From positions 97,672 to 161,671 of the forward strand of contig CAWHPW010000020.1 in NCBI GenBank assembly GCA_963831385.1: a DNA stretch of 64,000 nt, in the 5' to 3' direction. A program made the position numbers and the translations under genes. Source of the DNA: JACVRX01 sp963831385 (GTDB lineage: Bacteria > Actinomycetota > Actinomycetes > Jiangellales > Jiangellaceae). The notes beneath the pieces are model-generated. The model made no database searches. It was given only the letters and a program-made list of their open reading frames with translations, and was not told where the DNA came from. Below, one piece after another: positions 34,079 through 42,055 of this stretch. Position 1 is the stretch's first letter. Each line of letters starts with the position of its first letter.

Positions 34079-35839
34079 TCACCGATCGTCGCCGGGCGGT
34101 TCGAACTGGCTGGCACTCACCGGCGGCGAGGGCGGCGAGTGCGGCCCCGGCTGCTGGAGATCCGGCTGTTCGGGTCCGTCGATCTCACCCGGGATCGCTT
34201 CCTCGGCCTCGGCCTCGGCCGCTTCCTCCGCCGCGAGCCGTCGGGTCCGTCGGGGCGCGGCATAGGAGAAGTAGTCGGAGAACAGCGGCGTCGTCACGCC
34301 GACCATGACCACGCCGAGGGTGGGCGCTCCGAGTTGTTCCAGCAGGTCCGCACATCGTTCGGCGTCCGCCACTGTCGTTCGGCCCACCCGACTGACCACC
34401 AAGACGGCATCGACCATGGTGGTGAGTTCTCTGGTCAGGCTCGCGGCCAACAGCGGCGCCGTGTCGATGATGACTACGTCGGCTAGCCGGTGCGCTTCGT
34501 CGATCAGCCGCTGCTCGGCCAGTAGTCGGCCACCCGGTCGCCGAACCGCCAGACCGCCGGTCACGACCTGCACGCCCGGAACCGATGTCTTGCGAACGTA
34601 GGACGACAAGGGCGTCGCGCCATCGGATGCCAGGAAGTCGCTGACGCCCCTGCTGGGCTTGACTCCGAAACGCCTGGCCACGCTCGACCGCCACAAGTCG
34701 CCGCTGAGCACGAGTACGGACCGCCCACTCTCGGCATAGGCCACGGCAAGATTCGCCACTGTCGTGGTCTTGCCGTCGCCCGCGCCCGGCGACGTGATCA
34801 AGATGACGTCCCGATCGGGTCGGCCGCGACGTCCGTTCCCGGAGACAAGGTCCCGGGCGACCCGCTCGTGCCGCGGCCGCGCGAAGGTGGCGTCGTCATC
34901 CTTGCGCCGGTAGAGCATGATCGCTGCTCGCAGCGTTCGGTACGCCTCTGCCTTCACCGAGTCGGGCTCTTCGGCGACGACTACCTTGCGGCGGCGTTTC
35001 GGCAGCGACAGTGCTGGGATCTCGGCGATCACTGGCAGTCCGAACCGTGCTTCTGCCTCTCGTCGGGTCCGCAGGCGGCTGTCGGACCGGCCCAAGACGA
35101 CAGCGAGCCCGAAGCCGAGGACAAGCGCGACCAGGCCGGCGAGAAGCATGCGCTGCTCACGGCTGCTGGTGCCGGGCAGCCGGTCCTGCTGAACTGCGGC
35201 GGACGCCGGCTGCAGGACCGTGTACTCGACCGGCGCTGCCGACTGCCCCTGGGTATCGAGCAGCTGGCCGAGCTGCCGGTTCAGCAGATCGCGGTTGTTG
35301 GTCAGGGTGCCAGCGGCGGCACTTTCCGGCTCTTCGTCGGCGATCTGCGCGTCGAGCTCGGCGATCTGCGCACGCAGCTCGGCCTCCCGCGCTGCGGCCT
35401 CCTCTGCCTGCGCGGTCGTCTCGGCCGCCTCCTGCTCTTGCAGGTACGCCACGACCTCCTCGGAGAACGTGTTCGCGATGAGCACCGCCTGGTCCGGATC
35501 CTCGTCACTGGCCGTGATCGACACCGTGCTCAGAGCGCGGTCAGCCGTTGCTGTGACTTGTGCGGCAAGCGTTGCGGGATCACCGTCGTACTCCAGCCTC
35601 TCTGCGACCCGGATCGGAACCTCGCCGACGGTTGCCCGCAGCGCGACGACCTGTGGGTTGGCGTCGGTAGCGTTTCCCTGCCCCTCGCCCGCCTCGACGA
35701 TCAGCATGTTCGTGGCGTCGTAGGTGTCGGTCACCTTCGGCGGCGTCGTCCAGTAGACGATGGCGAGCGCAGCCACGACCAACATCGTGATCAGCAGCCA
35801 GTGTCGCTTGGCGATCTTGAAGTACTCGCTGAGTTCCAT
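34079..35839 (-). CDS. Wzz/BY-kinase-like chain-length and tyrosine-kinase fusion
   Basis: A 586-residue protein. The N-terminal Wzz domain begins with a membrane helix (KRHWLLITMLVVAALAIVYW), has a coiled-coil centre rich in Ala/Glu/Gln (about residues 140-200) and a second helix (MLLAGLVALVLGFGLAVVL). The C-terminal P-loop kinase domain carries Walker A SPGAGDGKTTTVANLA and Walker B VVIIDTAPL. Walker A' is SGDLWRSSV rather than the usual D-x-D-x-R. The tail is acidic/Pro-rich with only two tyrosines near YFSYAAP, so no classic tyrosine cluster. It controls polymer length and export by phosphorylation cycles. The ATG at 35839 is preferred to a TTG just before it. Confidence 0.85.
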   Translation of the reverse strand: MELSEYFKIAKRHWLLITMLVVAALAIVYWTTPPKVTDTYDATNMLIVEAGEGQGNATDANPQVVALRATVGEVPIRVAERLEYDGDPATLAAQVTATADRALSTVSITASDEDPDQAVLIANTFSEEVVAYLQEQEAAETTAQAEEAAAREAELRAQIAELDAQIADEEPESAAAGTLTNNRDLLNRQLGQLLDTQGQSAAPVEYTVLQPASAAVQQDRLPGTSSREQRMLLAGLVALVLGFGLAVVLGRSDSRLRTRREAEARFGLPVIAEIPALSLPKRRRKVVVAEEPDSVKAEAYRTLRAAIMLYRRKDDDATFARPRHERVARDLVSGNGRRGRPDRDVILITSPGAGDGKTTTVANLAVAYAESGRSVLVLSGDLWRSSVARRFGVKPSRGVSDFLASDGATPLSSYVRKTSVPGVQVVTGGLAVRRPGGRLLAEQRLIDEAHRLADVVIIDTAPLLAASLTRELTTMVDAVLVVSRVGRTTVADAERCADLLEQLGAPTLGVVMVGVTTPLFSDYFSYAAPRRTRRLAAEEAAEAEAEEAIPGEIDGPEQPDLQQPGPHSPPSPPVSASQFEPPGDDR

Positions 35840-35852
35840 CAATTCATCTATC

Positions 35853-37757
35853 TCATCGCGGTAGATCCACGGCGGTGGTGCCGGAGACCCCGGAGCTTAC
35901 GCTGGCCAGGTCGGCCAGCAGTTTGGCACCTGCTGTGTCGCTGCCTTGCGCTGCCATCTGAGCGAGCTCGGCCAGGCCGTCACTCAGCGCGTCAGCGGGA
36001 ACCGGGATCGTCGTCAGCCGCACGATGGAAGGGTGCTCCGTAGGGTGGCACAACTCCTCGGGGTCTTGCAGGTCTTCGACGAGTTTCTCCCCCGGGCGGA
36101 CGCCGACGAACCGAATCGGGATCTCGGTCCCGACCACATGGCCGGACAAGCGCACCATCCGTTCGGCCAGTTCCAGGATGTTGACCGGTACCCCCATGTT
36201 CAGCATGAAGATCTCGCGTCCTTCGGCCATGACCGTGGCCTGCAGCACGAGTTGGACCGCTTCGTGCACGCTCATGAAGAACCGGGTCATCCGCGGGTCA
36301 GTCACGGTGACGGGCCCGCCGCTGGCGATCTGTGCGGCGAACGTCGGTACTACGCTGCCCCGGCTGCCGACGACGTTGCCGAACCGGACCGCGCACCAGC
36401 GGGCACCTGGTGGCGCCCAGTGGTAGGTGATCTGCTCGCCCAGCCACTTCGACTGACCGAGAACGTTGGCCGGGCGAACCGCCTTGTCCGAGGAGATGAA
36501 CACGAACCGGTCGACGCCGGCCGCCACCGCGGCGTCGGCGACGTTGACGCTGCCGAGGACGTTGGTTCGGATCGCCTCCATCGGATGCGCCTCGAGCAGC
36601 GGGACGTGCTTGTGTGCGGCGACGTGGAAGACGATCTCCGGAGCCAACTCCTCGAACCGATCGAGCAGCCGGTGTGCGTCGCGGATGTCGGCGAGCGCCA
36701 ATTCCAGCGCAGTACCGCCGGTGAGTCTGGCCGCGATGTCATGCAGATGGGTTTCGTCGTGGTCGAGCAGGACGAGTCGTGACGGCTCGAACTCGTGCAG
36801 CTGCGCGGCGATTTCCGAGCCGATCGAGCCGCCGGCGCCGGTGATCAACACCCGCCGACCCGCGACAGTCGCCCGGATGCTGTCCAGGTCGGTGTCCGCT
36901 TGCTGCCGGCCGAGCAGGTCCTCGATCTGCAGATCGCGAGCGTCGCGAACCGATGGCCGCCCACCCAGCAGATCTCGCACTGGCGGCAGGACCTTGAGTG
37001 GGACCTGCGCCAGCTCTGCCCCGTGCATGACGACCTTCATCAGCTCTTGGTCCGCGCTCGGTACCGCCAGGAGCACCTCATGGGCGCGATACCGCTCGAG
37101 GACCCGCTCGAGCCGGTCGGTTCCGCCGACGACCGGAACGCCGAGGAGGGCACGGCCTTGCTTACGCGGGTCGTCGTCGACGATGACGACCGGGGTCATT
37201 CCGGTGCCGGCGGAGCGGTTCATCTCGCGCACGATCGACGCTCCGGCCGAGCCGGCCCCGATGACGGCCACCCGCGAAGCCGACCGGTCGATCTTGCGCC
37301 GCCAACCGAACAGCCGCGACTGGAACCGCACCAATCCGATGAACATCGTGGCGACGACAGCACCGAACAACGCCACCGAGCGCGGAACCGGCAACGGCTG
37401 CAGCGGGTTGATCAGGAAGATGAGGGCACCTGCGCTGAGCCCCGCGAGCACCACCCGGCGGGCTTCCGCGACGCTGGCGTGCCGCCAGATCTGCCCGTAG
37501 AGACCCCATCCCAGGTTCGACGTCAGATGGATGGCGACCACGAGTGGCAAGAACGCGAACAGGCGGTGCGAGAACGTCGAGGGGATCTCCCCGTTGAATC
37601 GGATCGCGAGCAGCAGCACGAATGATCCGGTCACCAGCATGGCATCGACGATCGCCAGCGGCAGATCGAGACGAAGCCGAGACAGTACGCGCCACAACCA
37701 CCGCGGTCGCCGTCCCCGTGTTACGGACGACGAATCCCAGCTCTGCCCCCTGAACAC
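35853..37757 (-). CDS. FlaA1/CapD-like membrane nucleotide-sugar dehydratase/epimerase
   Basis: A 634-residue protein with four N-terminal membrane helices (about 1-150), a first Rossmann domain (RVAVIGAGSAGASIVREM) and a catalytic SDR domain (VLITGAGGSIGSEIAAQL, FHVAAHKHVPLLE, FISSDKAVRPANVLGQSKWLGE). It probably makes a UDP-4-keto-6-deoxy-HexNAc for the aminotransferase encoded downstream. The start is set at GTG 37757; a TTG at 37823 would add 22 residues. It is the first gene of the minus-strand operon CapD-Wzz/kinase-DegT-epimerase. Confidence 0.88.
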   Translation of the reverse strand: MFRGQSWDSSSVTRGRRPRWLWRVLSRLRLDLPLAIVDAMLVTGSFVLLLAIRFNGEIPSTFSHRLFAFLPLVVAIHLTSNLGWGLYGQIWRHASVAEARRVVLAGLSAGALIFLINPLQPLPVPRSVALFGAVVATMFIGLVRFQSRLFGWRRKIDRSASRVAVIGAGSAGASIVREMNRSAGTGMTPVVIVDDDPRKQGRALLGVPVVGGTDRLERVLERYRAHEVLLAVPSADQELMKVVMHGAELAQVPLKVLPPVRDLLGGRPSVRDARDLQIEDLLGRQQADTDLDSIRATVAGRRVLITGAGGSIGSEIAAQLHEFEPSRLVLLDHDETHLHDIAARLTGGTALELALADIRDAHRLLDRFEELAPEIVFHVAAHKHVPLLEAHPMEAIRTNVLGSVNVADAAVAAGVDRFVFISSDKAVRPANVLGQSKWLGEQITYHWAPPGARWCAVRFGNVVGSRGSVVPTFAAQIASGGPVTVTDPRMTRFFMSVHEAVQLVLQATVMAEGREIFMLNMGVPVNILELAERMVRLSGHVVGTEIPIRFVGVRPGEKLVEDLQDPEELCHPTEHPSIVRLTTIPVPADALSDGLAELAQMAAQGSDTAGAKLLADLASVSSGVSGTTAVDLPR

Positions 37758-37863
37758 GCAGCCAGCCTCATCCGCCCCTTGACCGTGGCTGGCATTGTTC
37801 TGCCTCGCCGGGTCAAAGAGCAAGGAGCGAGTGTCGAAAATTCAGGTGTCGAACAGGTGTCCG

Positions 37864-38496
37864 TCAATCGACCCCCGCGACGAACCAGATCCCGACGGCG
37901 GGCGTGGCGCCGTCGTTGTGATAGCGATGCGGGGTCGTGGACTCGAAGGAGACCGCATCGCCTGGGGTAAGCCGGAGCTCGTCGAAGCCGAGAGTGAGGA
38001 CGAGCTCGCCGCTGATGAGATATCCGTACTCCGCGCCGGGGTGACGCATCAACTTGCCACTGCTGGACGACGTCCCACCGGGGTCGTACGTGATCAACAA
38101 GAAGTCGACATGTGTCCGAGGGAGCTGGCCGAGCCGCTCCCACGTGACGCCTGTGTCCAGCTGGAGGACTTGGCGGGCACTGGGCGCGACCAGCGGGCCG
38201 ACTCGCTGGCCGCGTTGGGCTCCCAGCGCCTCGAGCACTGTCGTCGGTGCAGCCGAATCGGATGCCGGCATTCCGGGCCGCGTCGGCGGCTCGAAGACGT
38301 CTTCGATGGAGATGTCGAGTGCGGTCGTGATCGCATACAGCGTTCCGACCGACGGCTGGCTCTTGCCGGTCTCGATCTGAGAGATCAGGCTCGCGGACAC
38401 GCCGAGGTCCCGGGCCAGGCTACGCACGCTGACGCCGCGCCGCTGCCTTTCCTCGCGCAGGCGCTCACCCACGTACGGCACTGGGTCTGGTGCCAC
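37864..38496 (-). CDS. XRE-family regulator with a C-terminal cupin domain
   Basis: A 210-residue protein. The helix-turn-helix occupies about residues 9-66 (VRSLARDLGVSASLISQIETGKSQPS). A cupin barrel follows from about 110, with HPGAEYGYLISGELVLTLG and TPHRYHNDG supplying metal or ligand contacts. This layout is that of MmsR/PuuR-type regulators that sense a metabolite. It faces the M24 operon across 244 bp that hold a long palindrome and a promoter, so it probably represses that operon and itself. The start is GTG at 38496. Confidence 0.88.
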   Translation of the reverse strand: MAPDPVPYVGERLREERQRRGVSVRSLARDLGVSASLISQIETGKSQPSVGTLYAITTALDISIEDVFEPPTRPGMPASDSAAPTTVLEALGAQRGQRVGPLVAPSARQVLQLDTGVTWERLGQLPRTHVDFLLITYDPGGTSSSSGKLMRHPGAEYGYLISGELVLTLGFDELRLTPGDAVSFESTTPHRYHNDGATPAVGIWFVAGVD

Positions 38497-38540
38497 AGCA
38501 GTCTCCTCGGCCGGAGCGTCCTGAGGCGATGAACGGTGGA

Positions 38541-38611
38541 GTCGTGAAGATCGTCGTGCTGTCTGCGGCTGGCCTTTGAGGCGAAGGGTTCATCACGACG
38601 ATCTTCACGAC
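38541..38611. promoter_or_regulatory. 18-bp perfect inverted repeat in the divergent promoter region
   Basis: GTCGTGAAGATCGTCGTG at 38541-38558 and its exact complement at 38594-38611 flank a 35-nt spacer. Each arm, read inward, also contains GTG-AAG-ATC-GTC-GTG, that is MKIVV, so both arms look like the first codons of a gene. It could be a cruciform operator for the XRE-cupin regulator, or a scar of an inverted duplication of a gene start. Confidence 0.6.
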
Positions 38612-38675
38612 CAGGTCTGTGGAGCCGGTTGCGGCACCGGACATTCCTTTCTCTACGGCATCGCATGTTCAGTGC

Positions 38676-38707
38676 CACTTGACGCGGCTGACAAGTGTGA
38701 CTTTACT
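38676..38707 (+). promoter_or_regulatory. Promoter with overlapping palindrome for the M24 operon
   Basis: TTGACG (38679-38684) and TTTACT (38702-38707) are 17 bp apart and lie 34 bp before the ATG at 38741. CACTTG and CAAGTG (38676-38681, 38692-38697) form an inverted pair over the -35 and spacer, a good position for a repressor such as the divergent XRE-cupin protein. Confidence 0.5.
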
Positions 38708-38740
38708 CGCGAGAGACGTTGTGGGAAGGACGGTAGACCC

Positions 38741-40057
38741 ATGGCGATCCGCACCTACGGCCCGAACGCCGTCGACTGGGAACAGCGCATCGACGTCGAC
38801 CGGCTTCGGCGCGAGCGGCTGCAACGACTCGACCGCACCCTCGAGGCGTCCTCGCTCGGGGCGCTGCTCACCTTCGACTTCGCGAACATCCGGTACATGA
38901 CCGCGACCCACATCGGGACGTGGGCGATGGACAAACTGATCCGGTTCGCCGTGCTTCCGCGCGGCGGCGACCCCGTTGTCTGGGATTTCGGGTCCGCCGC
39001 TCGCCACCATCAGTTGTTCAACCCGTGGCTGGATGGCGAGAAGCGAGCCCGCGCCGGGATCTCGACCCTGCGCGGCGCGTTCCATCCCGATGCCGGCGTC
39101 GCCGAGGAGGTGGCCCGCAAGGTCGCCACCGTGTTGCGCGAGCACGGCCTCGAGCAGGAGCCGATTGGTGTCGATGTGATCGAGATGCCCATCCTGGCGG
39201 CGCTGCGGGCGGAGGGGCTGGACGTCGTCGACGGGCAGCAGATCTTCCTCGAGGCGCGGCGGATCAAGACCGAGGACGAGATCGGCCTGCTCACCCAGGC
39301 CTGCTCGATGGTCGACGCGGCCTACGAAGAGCTCTACTCCTTCCTCCGCCCAGGAGTGCGCGAGAACGAGTGCGTCGGTGTCGTCAGCAAGGTGCTCTAC
39401 GACCTCGGCAGCGAGTACGTGGAGGGGGTCAATGCGATCTCCGGAGAGCGGTGCTCGCCGCACCCGCATGTCTACAGCGACCGAGTGGTGCGCCCGGGCG
39501 ACCCGGCATTCTTCGACATCCTGCACAGCCACCTCGGCTACCGGACCTGCTACTACCGCTGCTTCGCCGTCGGCAGCGCGTCGCCCGCGATGCGCGATGC
39601 CTACACCCGCTGCCGGGAGTACATGGACATGGCGATCGCCGCCGTGAAGCCAGGCGCTACCACGGCCGATATCGTCCAGCTCTGGCCCCGGGCTGAGGAG
39701 TTCGGCTTCGCCAACGAGGAAGCCGCGTTCGCGCTTCAGTACGGCCACGGAGTCGGGCTGGCCATCTGGGAGAAGCCGATCTTCAGCCGGCTGGTGTCGC
39801 TCGAACACCCGGAGACGCTCGAAGAGGGCATGGTCTTCGCCCTCGAGACGTACTGGCCGGCGTCCGACGGCTGGTCAGCGGCCCGGATCGAGGAGGAAGT
39901 CGTCGTCACCGCCGACGGCTGCGAGGTCATCACGAAGTTCCCGGCGGAGGAGCTCCTGGTGGCCGGCCAGCGGTACTGGAGCGTCGACGGTCCGCTCCCG
40001 GCGGTACGGGATTCCCAGTCGCATCTCAACACGGCCGCGGGTCGGGGTCAGCCGTGA
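38741..40057 (+). CDS. M24 (creatinase/aminopeptidase-P fold) hydrolase, DddP-like
   Basis: A 438-residue protein. The N-terminal creatinase-like domain includes LLTFDFANIRYMTATHIGTW, which recalls DddP-like M24 proteins. The C-terminal pita-bread domain has the first metal Asp in FFDILHSHLGYRTC, the His in YGHGVGLAIW, and Glu in ALETYWP and ARIEEEVVV. Eleven residues after the first Asp, where a second Asp is normal, stands Cys. Metal binding is therefore altered and true peptidase action is doubtful; creatinase and DddP show that the fold can do other C-N or C-S cleavages. The Shine-Dalgarno GGGAAGGA decides the ATG at 38741. It leads the operon. Confidence 0.82.
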   Translation: MAIRTYGPNAVDWEQRIDVDRLRRERLQRLDRTLEASSLGALLTFDFANIRYMTATHIGTWAMDKLIRFAVLPRGGDPVVWDFGSAARHHQLFNPWLDGEKRARAGISTLRGAFHPDAGVAEEVARKVATVLREHGLEQEPIGVDVIEMPILAALRAEGLDVVDGQQIFLEARRIKTEDEIGLLTQACSMVDAAYEELYSFLRPGVRENECVGVVSKVLYDLGSEYVEGVNAISGERCSPHPHVYSDRVVRPGDPAFFDILHSHLGYRTCYYRCFAVGSASPAMRDAYTRCREYMDMAIAAVKPGATTADIVQLWPRAEEFGFANEEAAFALQYGHGVGLAIWEKPIFSRLVSLEHPETLEEGMVFALETYWPASDGWSAARIEEEVVVTADGCEVITKFPAEELLVAGQRYWSVDGPLPAVRDSQSHLNTAAGRGQP

Positions 40058-41052
40058 CCGTCGACACGCACCAGGTCGATGCCGCGACCCTGCTCGACCT
40101 CTACGAGCAGATGGCAGTGATCCGGCGTACCGAGCAGGCGGCGCATGACCTGTTCCTGCGCGGGTTGGTGAAGGGCACCACCCATCTGGCGGCCGGTCAC
40201 GAGGCGGTGGCGGTCGGCGCGAGCGCGGCGTTACGACCCGACGACTACGTCTTCGCCACCTACCGCGGCCACCACCACGCGATCGCCCGCGGCGCGTCTC
40301 CGGAGGAGTGCCTGGCGGAGCTGATGAGCAAGGCCACCGGGGTCTGCCAGGCCAAGGGCGGCTCGATGCATCTCACCAAGGCCGATCGCGGGATGCTCGG
40401 CTCGTACGCCATCGTCGGCGCGCACCTGCCGATGGCGGTCGGAGCTGCGTGGTCGGCCCGGCTGCGCGGCACCGAACAGGTCGCGGTGGCGTTCTTCGGT
40501 GACGGCGCCACCAACATCGGGGCATTTCACGAGTCGCTCAACCTGGCCGCGGTCTGGAAGCTGCCGGTGCTGTTCGTCTGCGAGAACAACCTGTACATGG
40601 AATACACGCCGATCGCGAGTGTGACCGCCGTGCCCAACCCGGCCGCGGACCGCGCAGCGGCCAACGGCCTGCCTGGCCAGCTGCTTGACGGCAACGACGT
40701 GCTCGTCGTCCGCGAAGCGGTGGCCGCCGCCGCCGCCCGGGCCCGCCGGGGCGATGGGCCGACGGTGATCGAGGCTCTGACGTACCGCCAGTTCGGCCAC
40801 AGCCGAACCGACCCCGCCAAATACCGTCCGGCCGAGGAGGTCGAGGACTGGTTGCGCCGCGACCCACTGCTTGTCGCTAGAGAGCAGTTGCTCGCGATCG
40901 GCGTCGACCCAGCCGATGTCGATGCCGCAGACGACCGAGCGGCCGCCGTCGTCGCTGCCGCGTCCGAAGCGGCGCAAGCGGCACCTGATGCTGACCCGTC
41001 GCAGGCACTGACCGACGTCTGGGCGGACGGGGGCGCGGCATGGCGGACGTGA
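40054..41052 (+). CDS. Thiamine-diphosphate dehydrogenase E1 alpha subunit
   Basis: A 332-residue protein of the acetoin/pyruvate/branched-chain dehydrogenase E1 alpha family. YRGHHHAIARG and KGGSMHLTKAD are substrate-site motifs. The diphosphate-binding motif GDGATNIGAFHESLNLAA runs to the CENNLYMEYTP end. It starts at a GTG overlapping the previous stop and shares 13 bp with E1 beta. Together they decarboxylate a 2-oxoacid or cleave acetoin. No E2 or E3 gene follows, so the acyl acceptor must be encoded elsewhere. Confidence 0.9.
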   Translation: MTVDTHQVDAATLLDLYEQMAVIRRTEQAAHDLFLRGLVKGTTHLAAGHEAVAVGASAALRPDDYVFATYRGHHHAIARGASPEECLAELMSKATGVCQAKGGSMHLTKADRGMLGSYAIVGAHLPMAVGAAWSARLRGTEQVAVAFFGDGATNIGAFHESLNLAAVWKLPVLFVCENNLYMEYTPIASVTAVPNPAADRAAANGLPGQLLDGNDVLVVREAVAAAAARARRGDGPTVIEALTYRQFGHSRTDPAKYRPAEEVEDWLRRDPLLVAREQLLAIGVDPADVDAADDRAAAVVAAASEAAQAAPDADPSQALTDVWADGGAAWRT

Positions 41053-42017
41053 CATATCGCGAATCGGTCGCCGAGGGCATCGCCCGCGAGATGCGCCGAG
41101 ACCCGACGGTGGTGTGCATCGGCGAGGACATCGGCGCTGCCGGCGGCGTCTTCAAGACCACCGTCGGGCTGTTCGAGGAGTTCGGCCCGGAACGGGTCTG
41201 GGACACCCCGATCTCCGAGCAGGCCATCGTCGGCGCCGCCATGGGAGCGGCCATGACCGGCGTGCGACCGGTCGCGGAGATCATGTTCAGTGACTTCTTG
41301 GCCTGCTGCTGGGACTACCTGGCGAACGAGATCCCGAAGGTCCGGTATATGACCGGCGGCCAGGTGACGGTGCCGCTCGTGGTCCGCACTGCCAACGGCG
41401 GCGGGCTCGGGTTCGGCGCCCAGCACTCCCAGGCGGTGGAGAACTGGGCGTTCGCCATCCCCGGGCTGAAGGTTGTGGCGCCCGCGACACCGTCTGATGT
41501 CGTCGGCCTGATGGCGGCGGCCATTCGTAGCGACGACCCGGTGGTGTTCTTCGAGCACAAGGGCCTGTTCGCCAGCAAGGGTGAACCAGCACCGCTCGAT
41601 CACGTGATCGAGCTCGGGCAGGCGAGGGTTGCACGCGCAGGCAACGATGTCACCGTCGTCGCGCTCGCCTCGACCGTCGCGCTGGCGTTGGCGGCTGCCG
41701 AGCAGCTGGCCGCGGAGGACATCTCGATCGAGGTCGTCGACCTGCGCTGCCTGGTGCCCTTGGACGTCGCGACCGTCCTGGCGTCGATCGAGCACACCAG
41801 CCGTCTGCTCGTCGTGGAGGAGAACCCGTATCAGGGCGGCTGGGGCGCGACCGTCGCCGCCATCGTTGCGGACGAGGGTTACGAGCTGCTCGACGCGCCC
41901 GCTCGCCGGCTGGCAGCCGAGTGCGTCCCGCTGCCGTTCGCCGACGCTCTCGAGGACCAGGTCATCCCCACCGTCGACAAGGTCGTCACAGCCATTCGAC
42001 GGCTCGCCGCGTACTGA
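41040..42017 (+). CDS. Thiamine-diphosphate dehydrogenase E1 beta subunit
   Basis: A 325-residue transketolase-like beta subunit. VVCIGEDIGAAGGVFKTT, WDTPISEQAIVGAAMGAA (with the Glu that protonates the cofactor) and GLGFGAQHSQAVENWA are standard. The C-terminal domain reads IEVVDLRCLVPLDVATV. The ATG lies inside the 3' end of the alpha gene. It forms the heterotetrameric E1 with the alpha subunit. Confidence 0.92.
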   Translation: MADVTYRESVAEGIAREMRRDPTVVCIGEDIGAAGGVFKTTVGLFEEFGPERVWDTPISEQAIVGAAMGAAMTGVRPVAEIMFSDFLACCWDYLANEIPKVRYMTGGQVTVPLVVRTANGGGLGFGAQHSQAVENWAFAIPGLKVVAPATPSDVVGLMAAAIRSDDPVVFFEHKGLFASKGEPAPLDHVIELGQARVARAGNDVTVVALASTVALALAAAEQLAAEDISIEVVDLRCLVPLDVATVLASIEHTSRLLVVEENPYQGGWGATVAAIVADEGYELLDAPARRLAAECVPLPFADALEDQVIPTVDKVVTAIRRLAAY

Positions 42018-42055
42018 CGGCGAGCGATCCACATCCGACTCGAAGGGAGTCAGTC

